Part shown: piece by piece, positions 1 through 11,589 of the stretch
Layout: each line of letters starts with the position of its first letter
How positions within the stretch are numbered: the stretch's first letter is position 1
Assembly: GCF_027409185.1 (NCBI RefSeq)
Contig: NC_084462.1
Span: 183,696,071 to 183,760,070, forward strand
DNA length: 64,000 nt
Direction of reading: 5' to 3'
From: Cynocephalus volans
Lineage: Eukaryota > Chordata > Mammalia > Dermoptera > Cynocephalidae
Notes under the pieces: generated by a model
Database searches by the model: none
What the model was told of the DNA's origin: nothing
Seen by the model: the letters and a program-made list of their open reading frames with translations, nothing else
Made by a program: the position numbers and the translations under genes

Positions 1-640
1 AGAGAGGCCGGCAGGCCAGAGCAAGTGCCCGCCTCCCTTTCCCGGCTCCCATCGTGACTCTTCTCCTGACAGTCTCTGGTCCACAGGGGTCAGGGGCAGG
101 CGGATGGTGCCACCCCTCCCAGGCGTGCTGTGTCATTGGTTGCTGGTGGCACAGGGGCATGCCCAACCCTCCCCCCCCCCCCCCCCACACACACACAGCT
201 GTGATCTGGTGCTATCTTCCCTTCTCAACTACAAGAACTCACAGGAGAGAATGGGCCACGGGCAAAGGTCAACACCAGTCAAGCCCACAATTCTGTCCCT
301 TGGGCCCCAAAGGCAATAGGACCCCAAGGACAATGGACTTCATGAAAAGGCCCCAAGAAGCCAAGGCGTGTCCAGCACAGCCTGCATGATGGGGATCTAT
401 CTCCATCTACACAGGCAGACATTTGCAACACACACAGCTCCCCTGGGGAAAACAGGGAATGTCACGTACATTTTTTCAGATAGATAGGTATCTGAAGTGC
501 ACCTGTGAGCGTGAGCGTGGAGGGGAGGGGGGTCCATGCTCTTTTACAGTAAAAGAAGTGAGTTGAAAGGAAGAGGAAGTGTCTCCTCCCCTTAAAAATA
601 AAGGTTAACACTCCAAGATGTCCTGACTGAGGGAGAGACC
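1..640. other. Intergenic, no gene seen
   Basis: GC-rich single-copy-looking DNA. The short open frames have no recognisable protein features. The only structure is a C-run running into a short CA tract near 170-198. No repeat family could be assigned to the rest. Confidence 0.6.
170..198. repeat. Poly-C / CA simple repeat
   Basis: An uninterrupted run of about 17 C is followed directly by about six CA dinucleotides. It is a likely length-variable microsatellite. Confidence 0.85.
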
Positions 641-644
641 CTGA

Positions 645-1170
645 TGATTACGTTCTCAGTATCCCCTGACCTTGGAAGTCATGACCTGCAGCCCCTGATT
701 TTGCTCCAGGTAGCAACGCACCCTCCAAACACAAATGTTTCTCAGGTCCCCTTGCAGCCAGAGATGGCCGTGCCACACCGTTCTGGGCCAATGCAATGGA
801 GATAGGAGGACTGGGTTGAGCTTCCCAGAAAGTTCTGCAGAAGGGAGAGGACTCATCGTCAGGCTTTCTTCCCTCTTTCACTCTTCTTTATCTTCTGTCC
901 TGCCCTTCTTTCTGCCTGGAACACAGATGTGATGCTGGAGGTGGAGCAGCCACCTTGCGGCCATGAGGTATAAGCAGAAGGACAAAAGCTACACTGAGGA
1001 TGGCTGAAGAGGGAGATAGAAAGAGCCCAAGTCCCTGCGAGCACCAGGGAGACCCCACCTCGGCTTTGGGCTGCCTGCTTGACTCTAGACTTCTTATTTA
1101 TATAAGAAATAAAAACCCATTTGTGAAACCATGTTAATTTGGGTTTTATGTAGCACATAGTTGAATATAT
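645..1170 (+). mobile_element. Ancient LTR relic (MaLR/ERVL-like)
   Basis: The text follows the pattern of an old mammalian LTR: a segment around a GGAACACAGATGTGATG motif (about 919-935), a stretch about a CCACCTTGCGGCCATGAGG-type motif, then an AATAAA-containing 3' part near 1105-1115 and a TTTGGGTTTT tail. Orientation is plus. Subfamily is uncertain and assigned from memory of the consensus; a RepeatMasker run would settle it. Confidence 0.5.
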
Positions 1171-3254
1171 TGCTAATCAATACATCCAAATTGTTACCAA
1201 CCACAAACTCAAACCAGGTTACTAGTAAAAAGTTTAAGTGGACTCATCTGTAACCATGCAGCTCCCTCATGCCTGGATCCTTCGGACACACCGAGGACTA
1301 CACCTGTCTGCCCCTGTACAGTCAGGTGTGGCTGACAGACTTGGTCTGAGGGGTGAAACGGGAGCAGAAGTGCTGCGTCACTTCTGGGGGACACCTTCAA
1401 TTGATGGTGCCTGGCTCTCTGCCTCTCTCTTTTCCTGTTTCCACAAACACGGGGACATGTGTCAATGCAGAAATCAACACTCAGCTTTCACTCGCCTGAA
1501 TGGCAGGTGCCCTGGAGACCCTGCACAGGCTGAGCGGGGTGAGAAATCAGCTCTCAAGTCGCTGAGGTTGGGGGTTGTCACTGTGGCATGGTCCCGCCTC
1601 TCCTGACGTAACACAAGCCAAGATCTACACACCAGAGAAAACAGAGGGAAAAGGTTCAAGTAGGTCTTTATGTTGAAAAGTGAAACCCCCAAAAGAGTGG
1701 TGCATTGCACTGGGTAGAGCTGTGGGTTTTCATTGCAGCTCTGCACCGGTGCTTAGACACATCGTTCGTTTCTCCAGCCCTCACCAGACAGCCACAGAGG
1801 CCCCCTCAACCCTGGAGTCCCAACCCCCTCCTCAGGGTCTCTTTCCCTTCACCGCCCCCATCAGTCTTTCCCTGGATTTTCAACTGGAATTTGTCAGCAG
1901 CTGGTGGGGCCGGACCTTCTTGAGAGCCAGAAAGGCCACTCATCACATCGAGTCCATCTCAGCTGCAGCCCCAGTACCAGGTCACTGTCAAGCGACTGAC
2001 CAATGAGGACGTGTCCTACGCGCGGCTCCGCAGGACTCAAGAGGAGGCCATGTGCCATCCTGAGTCCCCCACGTTCCCCTTTTCCTCTCACTGTCTGCAC
2101 ATCAAGCCCCCCTCTCTCTGGGTCCCCTCCACTCTTTTTCAGGACACAGGGCCTGGCCTTGCAGAAAGAATCAAGGCTCAGTGGCTGTGACGCCCAGGAG
2201 GCTGGTGATGGCAGGAAGTGGAGGGCAGAGGTGGGGCAAGTAGGGGGCTTCACTCCAGGCTGCAGCCGGATCCCCCCAGTTAGGGTCTAAATTACAGCCC
2301 ATCCCACAGCCCTACCCGTCCTCTGCCCTCCCCAACCAGCCGAGTCCTGCCAATGCCTCTCTGGTTCTTAAGAAGGTCCATCCCACCAGCATGAACAGGA
2401 GCAAAGAATCTTCCAGACGAGTTTGCAGGTGAGCTGGGAAGGGCTGGTGGACAGTCCACGCCCCTGTTCCTGCTCACGTCCACAGCTCTTTAGGGACTCT
2501 GTCACAACCGGGGTCCTTGAAGCTACAGGCGGATGCTCCAGCCGGGGATGTGCCTGAACAGAACCTCAAGGATGCTCAGGCCAGCAGGAGCTCCTGAAGC
2601 CATCCAGGCCCAGCCCAGCCCAGACGACGGCTCCCACTGCAGCCTCCCTGCCAGGCAGGGCTTGCTGTCCCCCAACTGGCCCACTCCATCCAAGGCCAGA
2701 CCTGAGAGCCCCTTCCTCCCCCGAGGCCAAACATCCACCCATCTCACTGATGCTGACTCCGGCTCTGACCCACAGGGCCACAAGACACCCCTGGAGTGAG
2801 ACCACCCTGGTCTGTACCTGCCCACACCCCCTCCCTGGGGAAGCTCTGCCGTGGGCAGGGGGATGAAGTGGCTGGAGCAGAAAATCCACCAATGACGCTG
2901 GGAGAGCGACTTTGCCACTGCCCAGAGCATGGCTCAGCACACCAGTCTCTCTCCGCCTGCTGGCAGCCGAACCCCCTTGACCTTCCTAGCAAGTGTCATG
3001 AGCCCTCACCATCATGAGGCCTGCCCCTGCAGGCTATCACTGCCCAGGATAAGCTTGAGAGAAGGCCCGAGAGATCAGAGCCCAGGGGGGCCGTGAGACC
3101 TGAGATGGCCATGGGGAGCGGCCGGCCTCAGGCACATGTCCCTGCCCTGGGCTGCGGGCCCCCTCTGCAGACCCCTCCCACCCTCTCCAATTAGCAGACC
3201 CCACGCTGACAACCGTTCAGCGCAGCAGCCAAAGGGAGCCTACCAGGGGCCAGG

Positions 3255-3355
3255 CGATGGAACCGGCTGTAGGAAATCTACTTTGTAATAACACTGTTCA
3301 TAAAAGTGAGGTGTCGATTAAAGGCTCTGTTTCTGCGGTGAATTGGTTTTTATGT
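3255..3355. promoter_or_regulatory. Candidate conserved element
   Basis: About 100 bp of AT-rich, non-repetitive sequence inside GC-rich flanks. It carries homeodomain-like cores (TAATAA, CGATTAAAG). Composition alone suggests an evolutionarily constrained element. No direct functional evidence. Confidence 0.3.
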
Positions 3356-4239
3356 CCCTGTGTGTCTTAGAGAAGGGGGCTCCACAGGGGGCCGTGCCTG
3401 GCCAGGGAAAGCCTGGAGGAAGCTGCGGTTTAGAGGAAGCCCAAATGCGCCTGTTCCCCTGCCCTTGCCCAGCCCCCATCCCACACCCTCCCCCAGGAGC
3501 CAGCCAGATCTGGAGAAGGCGGGGGAGCAGGGAGGGAGAGGGGGGAAGAGGGAGGAAATGAAGCCCCTCGCTCACCCCCCACCCACCAAACGCTTCTTCA
3601 CTCAGGCCAGGCCCAATCTGGGCTATTTAACCTTCAAAGCGTCAGAGGAAGCCGTGGCCAGAGGTACACGGCTAGCAGGTGGCCGACTGGGCCAGCAGCC
3701 AGGCCCGTGCAAGCTCCTGTGTTGGGAGGCGCATCTCGGGAGTCTGGACTCAGAGGGGTCTGAAGGCACCGGGTGTGGGGAGCAGCCCGAGCCCCAGCCA
3801 CGAGGCAGGGCCAGGCCAGGGGGAGGCTCTCAGAGTGCGCAGAGCCGGTGGCACAACACTGAAGGAGGCCTCGTGCTTGGTTCCAGCCCTGCTCTTGTGG
3901 GACCCAATACAACCCGCCTCCTCAGCTTCATCCCAGGGACTCTGGGGCCTCAGGTCCCAGCCCTGGCTCAGGCCTGGAGCAGAGAAAGCCTTGTGGGCTG
4001 AGGAGTGATCGAGGCCGGTCGGGAGGGTCACCCGTTGCTGCGTGGACCCACCCAAGGCGGGAGGGAGAGGCAGCAGCCATCGGCGCGTGGCCGTCCCTCC
4101 CGGTCCCCGGCTGGGCCGGGCGGTCTCCCACGGGTCCCTGCTGCGGTGTGTCACACGTGGCTGAGGCTTCCCACTCCCGGGGCTGGGACACGACGGTTAA
4201 GCGTGCAGGAAAAGCGTGTATGAGGTCCGCTCCTGTCAC

Positions 4240-4440
4240 CTGAAAGAAGGAGGGAGAATCAAATGTGACATCTATTCTCAGACTGAAGCGAAACGCATTT
4301 TTAATGGTGTTCCATAGAGCGCGCACGAGGCTTCCTCGGGTGTACCTTCTTTTGTAGATTTGACTTTGGGACCAGGTAACACTTTCAGGCTGTTATAAAC
4401 ACAAATTAAACACTGAAAAGCAACCCCCAAATCAGAAGAG
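4240..4440. promoter_or_regulatory. Candidate conserved element
   Basis: AT-rich island flanked by GC-rich DNA. It contains an ATTTTTAATGG core, a TTATAAACACAAATTAAACA stretch and TTTGACTTTGG-type sequence. It matches no repeat family I know. Regulatory role is inferred only from composition. Confidence 0.3.
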
Positions 4441-6399
4441 AAATGAAACAGATGACTGTCCCTGTGGGAGGGCTGGTGACGGGACCACCCAGAGAGGGGG
4501 GACGCTGACCAGTCGCATGACTCCCCTCAGAGATTCACCCTGAGGACCAGGAGCCCTGCGCTGGAGTCACGGGTTGGAGCGCCGAGGGTGCCGTGGTGTG
4601 GTCGGCGACGCTGTCTCTGACCGCAGGCACAGGCCGCGCAGGCAGGAGCCCTGAACTCCAGCGGGGGGCCCCGTGCGAGCTCACTGGGTTTTGTCTTAAA
4701 AACACGTGTGTCTTAGCTCTTCCACTGATTGCAACTAGAAACAATGCAGCCCTGGCTCAGGCTCCCGGGCTGGGGGCTCCAACTGGGTCTTACAGAAATG
4801 GTTGATTCCATGTGCAGGAGAGAAAATGCCCTGAACAAATCTGGAACATTCTGCCACAGCAGACAGCGAGGGTGCTGCCAGAGGCCAGTAGGATCAGGTC
4901 AGACAGGACCCAGGGGCCACTTAGAAGGGGCCAAACAAAGGTGAGATAATCTGAGCGTTGTAAGGATGATGACAGCTGTGGACTGAAATTCATATGCATG
5001 AATCCGTGAGTGCATAGTGATTCCAAATAACATAAAATAAAGCAAACAAGAACAACCCTGGTCGGTCCACTACCCCGTCTCCTCTGCTGGGGCTGTGCTT
5101 GGAGTTCTCCATGACCATGTTTTGTTGAAGGAGCTCTCACACAGACATGCAGACGGTCCTGGCCATGCTTGCGTGCAACTGGCAACAGGGCCCCATCGCC
5201 AGACAGGCCCAGTCCTGGAAGGGGCCCTCCCTCGGTGCAGGCCCTACTGTCCTTAACCCAGGACCCCCTTGTGAGAAAAACATTCCCTGGGGCCCAGAAG
5301 CCCTGGACTCCAGGATGGAGGGAGCTGGGGTTGGGGAGAGCCACGGCCTCCCCAGACTAACCTCACCAGCCAGCTGGGGGTAAGGACGGTACAGGTAGGG
5401 GCCCTGGTGGGAGACCCTGCGACCCCCGTGAAAGTGGCCGACACCCGCTCCACAGTGAGGGGACACTGCAGAAGAGGGGCGGCCTCAGTCCTGCTCCTCC
5501 CGAAGCCCCTCGCTGTGCCGCCACCACTGGACAGACTCCTGCCTTCCTCTCTCCTGGAGACCCACTTTGGGAGGTCAGCCCAGACTCAGAAGCCGGGCTG
5601 CAGCAATGGACTTCCAGGACCTCCCAATGCAGCCACAATGGCCCCAGTGCCAGCAGCCCCTTGAGAGGGACGGTTCTGTCCTTCGGCCCCACTGTCCCCC
5701 ACCCTCCTGCAGGCCCAGGCCCTGGACCCCCAGGGCCCTCCTTCCTGCACTGCTGGTGGCTATGGGTGGCAGCAAGGGAAAGTCCAGCACTGGCCACCCC
5801 AGCCACTGCAGTGTCTCCTGTCCCTATACAACAAGCTGAGCAGGACCTGATCAGGGAGGCGGAGACTGAGGGGCTCGCACACCAGACTGTGAGTTCTGGA
5901 GGGCAGTGTGCCCGGCTCCCAGAAGGCTGGCTCCATTGGATGAAGTCACAGAAACTGGTTCTGCCTGAGACTTGCCAGCTGCCGAGGAAGCCATCAGAGT
6001 GGGTCAGCTGCCTTCATCCCACTCCGAGCATCACGGGGTCGTGGGAGATCAGAGGGGCAGGGTCTGCCCATCCCAGAACTCAGAGGCCCCTGGCAGCTCT
6101 GAACACTGGACTCCACTCCCCTGAGCCCTCCCAGCACCCCTGCAGCCCCTTACAGTGCGCAAACTGCACATCAGAAGAGACACGTGGCCCAGAGGACATG
6201 TGGCAGCAGGACATGGGAGGATAACTGTGAGCCACACGGCTGGGATTCCAGGGGCCATGAGTTCCCTGGAGCTTGTGCCAGGCAGGTGAAGGCAGGCCAC
6301 AGTCCAGCCATGGGACCCGTTCTCCTACGACTTTCCGCCCCGCCCAGCAGGGCCTGTTTCGGTCCCGACTCTCCATCCCGGCTCATCCAGCTGGAGACT

Positions 6400-6605
6400 T
6401 TTCAGCCTCACTGTAATTTACAAGGCAGCTGGAGCACAGGATATTTTTAATAAAAATTAGGTACAAGCAGATACAGGGGATTAATAGTTGTATTATGATT
6501 TTATGGTTCTCCATATACAGCGGCAGAGAAAGACAATCAGAGCAGAGCCATTTCAGGCAGATAAAATGGGGCATTTATTTTTAATGGAAGGAGAATTTCA
6601 GGACT
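6400..6605. promoter_or_regulatory. Candidate conserved element
   Basis: A 200-bp AT-rich island with TTTTTAATAAAAATTAGG, GGGATTAATAG, GATAAAATGG and ATTTATTTTTAATGG. The homeodomain- and GATA-like cores are dense and the sequence is not repeat-like. Candidate enhancer. Confidence 0.35.
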
Positions 6606-8380
6606 CACTGAGCCGTGCAGAGCTTCTGAGGGCCTTCGCAGGGCGGAACAAAGAGGAGGCTGGAGGCTTGGTGGCCTCGCTGAACAGCCCCCAGGGAAGA
6701 GTCCTCAAGGCTGCCCGGGAGAGTGGGTGGGAGGGCTCCACCCTTAGGTGAGTCACCAGATGGGGACTGGCAGCCCAAATCAGAGTGATGTGGGGCCCTG
6801 CCTGAGAGAGGGACCCAGGAGAGAGCCCGGGCCCCCACCCACCCACTGCTGCCTCAGTTTCCCCACTTGTGCAGTGGGGAGGCTCTGACCTGCGCTCACC
6901 TCCGTCCTTTTCCTGGGGAGCCACCATCAGTTGAGCACCTGCCATCTGCCCTGACAGCATGGCTCTGCCTTGGGTTCAGTCCCACCCCACACAGACATGT
7001 GGCCCCCCCTGTTCTAGGGAAGCCAGTCTGCCAGCCCTGTCCTGGGCCTGCCTTAGCCAGCCCGTCCAGCCCAAGCTCAGGCCTGGGGACGCATCCTCCC
7101 CAAGGTCCCTCCTGCCATTTTTCATCAGAGACCGAGTCTCTCCGGGACCCACCAGGCTGTCTTTGAAGTCCAGAGTTTGAAAAAGGCACTATCGGTGGGA
7201 AAGGAGCCGTCAGGGGCACTATCTTCAAAGCCACAGGCTATGGCAGCTGGGAGCCCCCCACTCAGGCACCGCTGGAGAAAAGGGCTTTGAAAATGCGCCC
7301 AGACCTGCTCCTCACCTTAGGCTCCCAGACTGCTGCATGAATCTTGGAACCCCCAGAGCAATGAGGAGCAAGGGGGACCACCCCAGAGCAGGTGGGGTGC
7401 TCTGGAGGTGGCAAGAAGGCCAAGGTGACCCTGCATGAGGCGACCCAGCGCATTCCTCTGCCCCAGAGCACTTGGGCTCCCTGTCAAGCCTTGTCCAACC
7501 TGGAGCTCCAAGGACGTGGTCGGTGTGCCTGTGGTTACCCCGTGAATCCCACCCTGTGGGGGATGGGCAGGTGAGCCAGGGTGGGCCTCAGGTGGGTGGG
7601 CAGGGTTGTCCCCTCCCCCTGTAGCCCAAGAAGAGGGGCCCAGAAGGCATTCTCTCAGGGTCTTCCAGGCACAGAGAAAGCCCAAACCAAATCACGGTTA
7701 AAGGCCCCAGGATGCTGGGGGGTGGGGGGCGGAGGGCGGAATCTGTAGGAGCCCTGCAGGCGGGGACCCGTGCCTCCCACACCCTCTTCACCAGGCCCAG
7801 GGAGTGAAGCCCTGAGCCACCACCAGCAAACCAGCCCCAGCAGGAAATGGTCACTTATGTCCACCCCTGGCTGGTCACTCATCCTAGAGAGGAGTCTCTC
7901 TCTGACCCAACCCTCCCTCAGAATATTCCAGAATCAAGGAAAACCACAGATATCTCCAACGTGGTTTCCAGTCCCAGAAACCTGGCCCCGAAGCACCCAG
8001 GGAATAAGAGACCCTCCACCATGCCCCCCTGGGATCGAGATGGGGGGTGCTTCTCTTCCGTCACCTCGGATCTGCCTGCGAGTCCTGGACACAGTTGTGG
8101 GAGCCTCACAAGACAGGCTGCTCCTGAGCAGAGAGGTCTGGAAAAGGCCAGGTCACAGGTGCTATTCCCTGAGGCGTCCCAGGCCCCTTTAGCGGCCATG
8201 GTGCATGCAGGAGGTGGCAAGTGCTGAGTCTCCTCCACTCCTCCTCCAGGGGCCACCATACCACCATTCCCAGGACACCCCAGGAGACACTGTGGGCAGG
8301 AGCCCAAGGGTCTGGGGTCCCGGGCTGGTTGCCCACTGAGGACGGGCACATTCAGCTGGAGACCACTCCTGCAGCCAAAC
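6606..8380. other. Intergenic, no gene seen
   Basis: GC-rich. A MIR relic lies at about 6845-6960. The rest is unassigned, with no convincing exon structure. Confidence 0.55.
6845..6960 (-). mobile_element. MIR SINE relic
   Basis: Contains the minus-orientation MIR signature GCCTCAGTTTCCCCACTTGT followed by a GTGGGGAGGCTCTGACCT-like part and TTGAGCACCTGCCATCTGCC, all in MIR order. Strongly diverged, as expected for this old family. Confidence 0.55.
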
Positions 8381-8384
8381 TGAG

Positions 8385-8830
8385 TGAGATTTGCTCAACT
8401 CTCTGTGCTTGGTGTCCAGAAGTCACCAAAGTGACCACCAAAATCCCTATTAGTGAACTCAGCTCTGCAGGGATGTGGGCTGGGGATCACAAGGGGCTCA
8501 GCCGATATTAGCAGAGCCGAGCTCAGCTGTGGGGGCTCCATAAATGAACGCATGGGTCGATGTCGACAAAAACCAAACAAATTTCAGAACAGCGCTGGCA
8601 GGGGCCTCCCCGCCGCCCACAGCCCCTACAGAACCAAGAGGCTCCGACTTTCTAAATCACACAAATTAATTTAGAAATCAGAGCCGCTCCTGCAGCTAGA
8701 CTGCAGATTTCAAAACAGCTTAACAAATTACCAAATCCCCTTTAAGAAGACAAATTATTCCAGCTCCTCCGCTCTTGCCTGGTTAATTATGCATGCGCTT
8801 TTGTTAGGTGTTGTTAAATATTCACTAGCT
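8385..8830. promoter_or_regulatory. Candidate conserved enhancer
   Basis: Non-repetitive AT-rich island. The 8640-8825 part is densest, with AAATTAATTTAGAAATC, CAGCTTAACAAATTACC, GACAAATTATTCC and GGTTAATTATGCATGCGC (POU/homeodomain-like). A perfect 7-bp inverted repeat, TCTAAAT (8651-8657) and ATTTAGA (8669-8675), flanks the first homeodomain-like core. Function inferred only. Confidence 0.4.
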
Positions 8831-9928
8831 GGTGGTGTGCACCCAGAAGGAATGCTGGCCTTGGGACCGCTGAGCAAGGTCCTCCGTCACTGTCTGTCAG
8901 GTGCCACCCTCCCTGACCGCAGCTCACGCCCCTGCCCGGGGCCTGCCCTCCAGTGCAGAGCAGATCTCGCTCACCCCCCACGCAGCCTTCCCTGCCGGGC
9001 TGCTGGATACCCCAAGGCAGCGAGCCCAAGGCCTCTTCTGCCCCCACCTCCCCATCCTCTAGGTGTCCACGTCCAGTGGCTCTCCCCCAGCAGCCACGGT
9101 CTCTGGGCCTGGTCTCTGCCCTGATGCACACCAAGTGACAGGCACTGGCCCCAATTTCAGGCCTTTCCTTCCTGATCGGCCCCTACACACCTTCCCCATA
9201 ATCAGAGTCTGTCTCTTTGTGGAGAGACAGAGTCCCCTGTCCCTGTCCTGTCCTCCTCGTAGGTATTCAGTGGGGCTGGGAGACAGGAGGGGGTCCAGGC
9301 CATCCAGTGCTACCTTCCTTAGCAAGGCTGATCCCCAGGCTGCCCCAGAGGCTGTGGCCTGACTCTGTGGACAGCCGGGACCCCTGTGCCAGCCTCACTC
9401 CCAGGGTCTTTGCATGTCCCCTGGTGACACTGGGCACCACTCCCACCCAGAGGGAGCTGAGCCCACATCTGTGCTCACAGGCCGTGGGAGGACGTCGTGA
9501 AAACTGCATGAGACCACCGGGGAAGCGTCCTCATCCTCCTCTCCCAGACTCGGCAGGCTCAGGGCTCTCGGCATGTCCTGTGCCCGCGGAAACTGGCTGT
9601 GCCCTGGAGCTGGGCCGGAAGGGACCCAGGCCACTGCACACAGCTTCCCTGGCAATGAGGATTTTCCTCACCTCTCCTGCCTAGCACAGGGCTCTCCTGA
9701 TTTAAACAGGGCTAGAGATCAACTTCCAAATGTCTTTCTCAAATGTCCTGCTCAGTTAAGTCCCCCTTAGGATGACTAGAAAGGGCATGGCAGCAGCTGC
9801 CAATCCACTGCCAGCCCCCCCAGACACGGGAATATGTGGGGGACTCACTCGCAGCCTTGGGCACCAGCAGGCTTCACGCACGCAGCCTGCGCTCCTCTGC
9901 AGAGGGCGAGTCAGCCCTGCTCCCCAGC
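8831..9928. other. Intergenic, no gene seen
   Basis: GC-rich DNA with only overlapping low-complexity open frames on both strands. No repeat family assigned. Confidence 0.5.
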
Positions 9929-10080
9929 ACACACGCTTGCACACACACATGCATGGATCCACACATGCACACACATGTGAGTGCCCATGCACATCCGTGC
10001 ACACACATGCAGACACGTGCACACCCACGTACGTGGACACAAGCATACACGTGCTGACCCATGCACATACCCTATACATG
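9929..10080. repeat. Compound CA/ATGCAC repeat
   Basis: Degenerate alternating purine-pyrimidine tract made of CACACA, ATGCAC and ACGTGCAC blocks. It is low complexity, and the open frames through it (His/Thr- or Cys/Val-rich) are artefacts of the repeat. Confidence 0.85.
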
Positions 10081-10930
10081 GGTGTCCACAGTGTCACCAG
10101 GCCTGTCCTCGCCGTGGTGGGACCCACCTCTTTCCCTCCTGCACCGCAGGCCGGGCCCAGTCACGCCTCTATGGCCATGTGCCATGTGGCCCACACAGTG
10201 GAGTCTGGATGTCTTAACTGGGTGCCAGCGTTTTAAGAGTCAGGAGTTCTGTATCTTCGTCCCAACGTCCAGCCTCACTGAGAAAGCAGGAATGTCGGCC
10301 GCTTCCCTGCCTGGACCTCTCCCCTCCACACGGGTGTGGTCACCAGCCCACCTCCCCCTGCCTCCCTCACCAGCTCCTGCCCAGCCTCTGGAGGTCTCCC
10401 AGGCACAGGGGCCTTAGCAACAGACAGCTCTGGGAGCTGGGGCCTGAGACTGGACTTCCCAACAGCCCTCCCTGTCCCAGCTGTCTGCCCCAGCCCCATG
10501 TCCTGGGCTTTACCCAGAGGCAGATCAAGAAAAGTTCAACAGCCTCTCCTCGTCCTCCCTGGGTCACCCTCCTCATCCCAGGAGAAAGGAGCCAGCCCTG
10601 CACCCACTTCTACCTGCCAGGCCCTAGCCCACCCTCACTAGCCTAGTAGCAACCTGGCGTGATCTGGTCCTGGGATCACCCTGTCCTGCACACTCCCCTC
10701 CCTGTCCCTTAAAGCAGTGCCCCAACCCCACCCAGACCTGCAACTGCCCCGTGTGAGCCCCGTGGCCACCAGCCACTGCCCCTTCCCCAGCTCAAGGGCC
10801 CAGACTGGCCGCAGTTCCACAGACACCCTTGCCGCTCTCTGCAAGGACCTACCAAAGACACAGGCAGGTGGGGCAGACGTGGGGGCTGGAGGTGGGGGCG
10901 CAGGGGAGACCCACGACTGAGCCTGCCACC
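10081..10930. other. Intergenic, no gene seen
   Basis: GC-rich unassigned sequence. No splice-flanked open frame with recognisable domains. Confidence 0.5.
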
Positions 10931-10934
10931 AGCG

Positions 10935-11085
10935 CGTGCCTTTGTGCTTACTTTGGAAAGTGTCAGTTCAGCAGTCTGGCTGAGTACCTGCTCCGCGGTG
11001 GCCTTAAAACTGTCCACACTCATAAATCAGCCAGGGATTTAAATAAGCGCCAGTGGCAGGTAATTTTTCAGAACTCCCCCACACT
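10935..11085. promoter_or_regulatory. Candidate conserved element
   Basis: Short AT-leaning island with CCTTAAAACTG, CTCATAAATCAGCC, GGGATTTAAATAAGCGCC and CAGGTAATTTTTCAG. The CATAAA and TAATT cores resemble HOX/homeodomain sites. Regulatory role inferred from composition. Confidence 0.3.
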
Positions 11086-11589
11086 CCCACGCACTAACCG
11101 CAACTATGTGGGATCATGGGTGGAGTGGAGGGGAGATGACTTGAGCCAGGGTTGGGAGTGCAGCAGGAGCTGGAGGTGGGGCTGCCTGGGCCTCCTCTCC
11201 GGCCCCCATCCCGCAGCTGTGACCCAGCCTGCAGCCTGCCCGCGGACAGAGCCCTCATGCGGGGTCTGGACTGAGGAAGCGGGAGTGTCCTGCCTCAGGG
11301 ATTTTCTTGTTAATGGTGGGCAAGGCTTGCCCTAAGGGAAGGAGGTGCTAATGGACCTCCACACCCAGCAAAGAACCTGCTTTCAGAGCCTCTCAAGTGT
11401 TGTCCCCTCTGCCCCACACCAGTCGCAGGGCATCGGCCTCACAGCCACAGCCAGGAGGGGCAGGGAAGGAGTTAAACGTCTCCTCAAGACATTTTCCAAG
11501 AACACCCCCCACGCCATAGCAGCTACCTTGAGGTTCATCCGTCCGTCCAGCATGATTCTCAGAGCCCTGCCTGGGGTCCGATTCTCCCA
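11086..11589. other. Intergenic, no gene seen
   Basis: GC-rich, unassigned DNA leading into the minisatellite. Confidence 0.5.

Larger units (their letters stand above)
1171..6400. other. Intergenic, mostly unassigned
   Basis: Mostly GC-rich DNA without a recognisable gene. Open frames here are short, rich in Pro/Ser/Gly and overlap each other on both strands, as expected for GC-rich noncoding DNA. Two AT-rich islands (3255-3355 and 4240-4440) are listed separately. A smaller AT-rich patch lies at 4960-5060. Confidence 0.6.
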
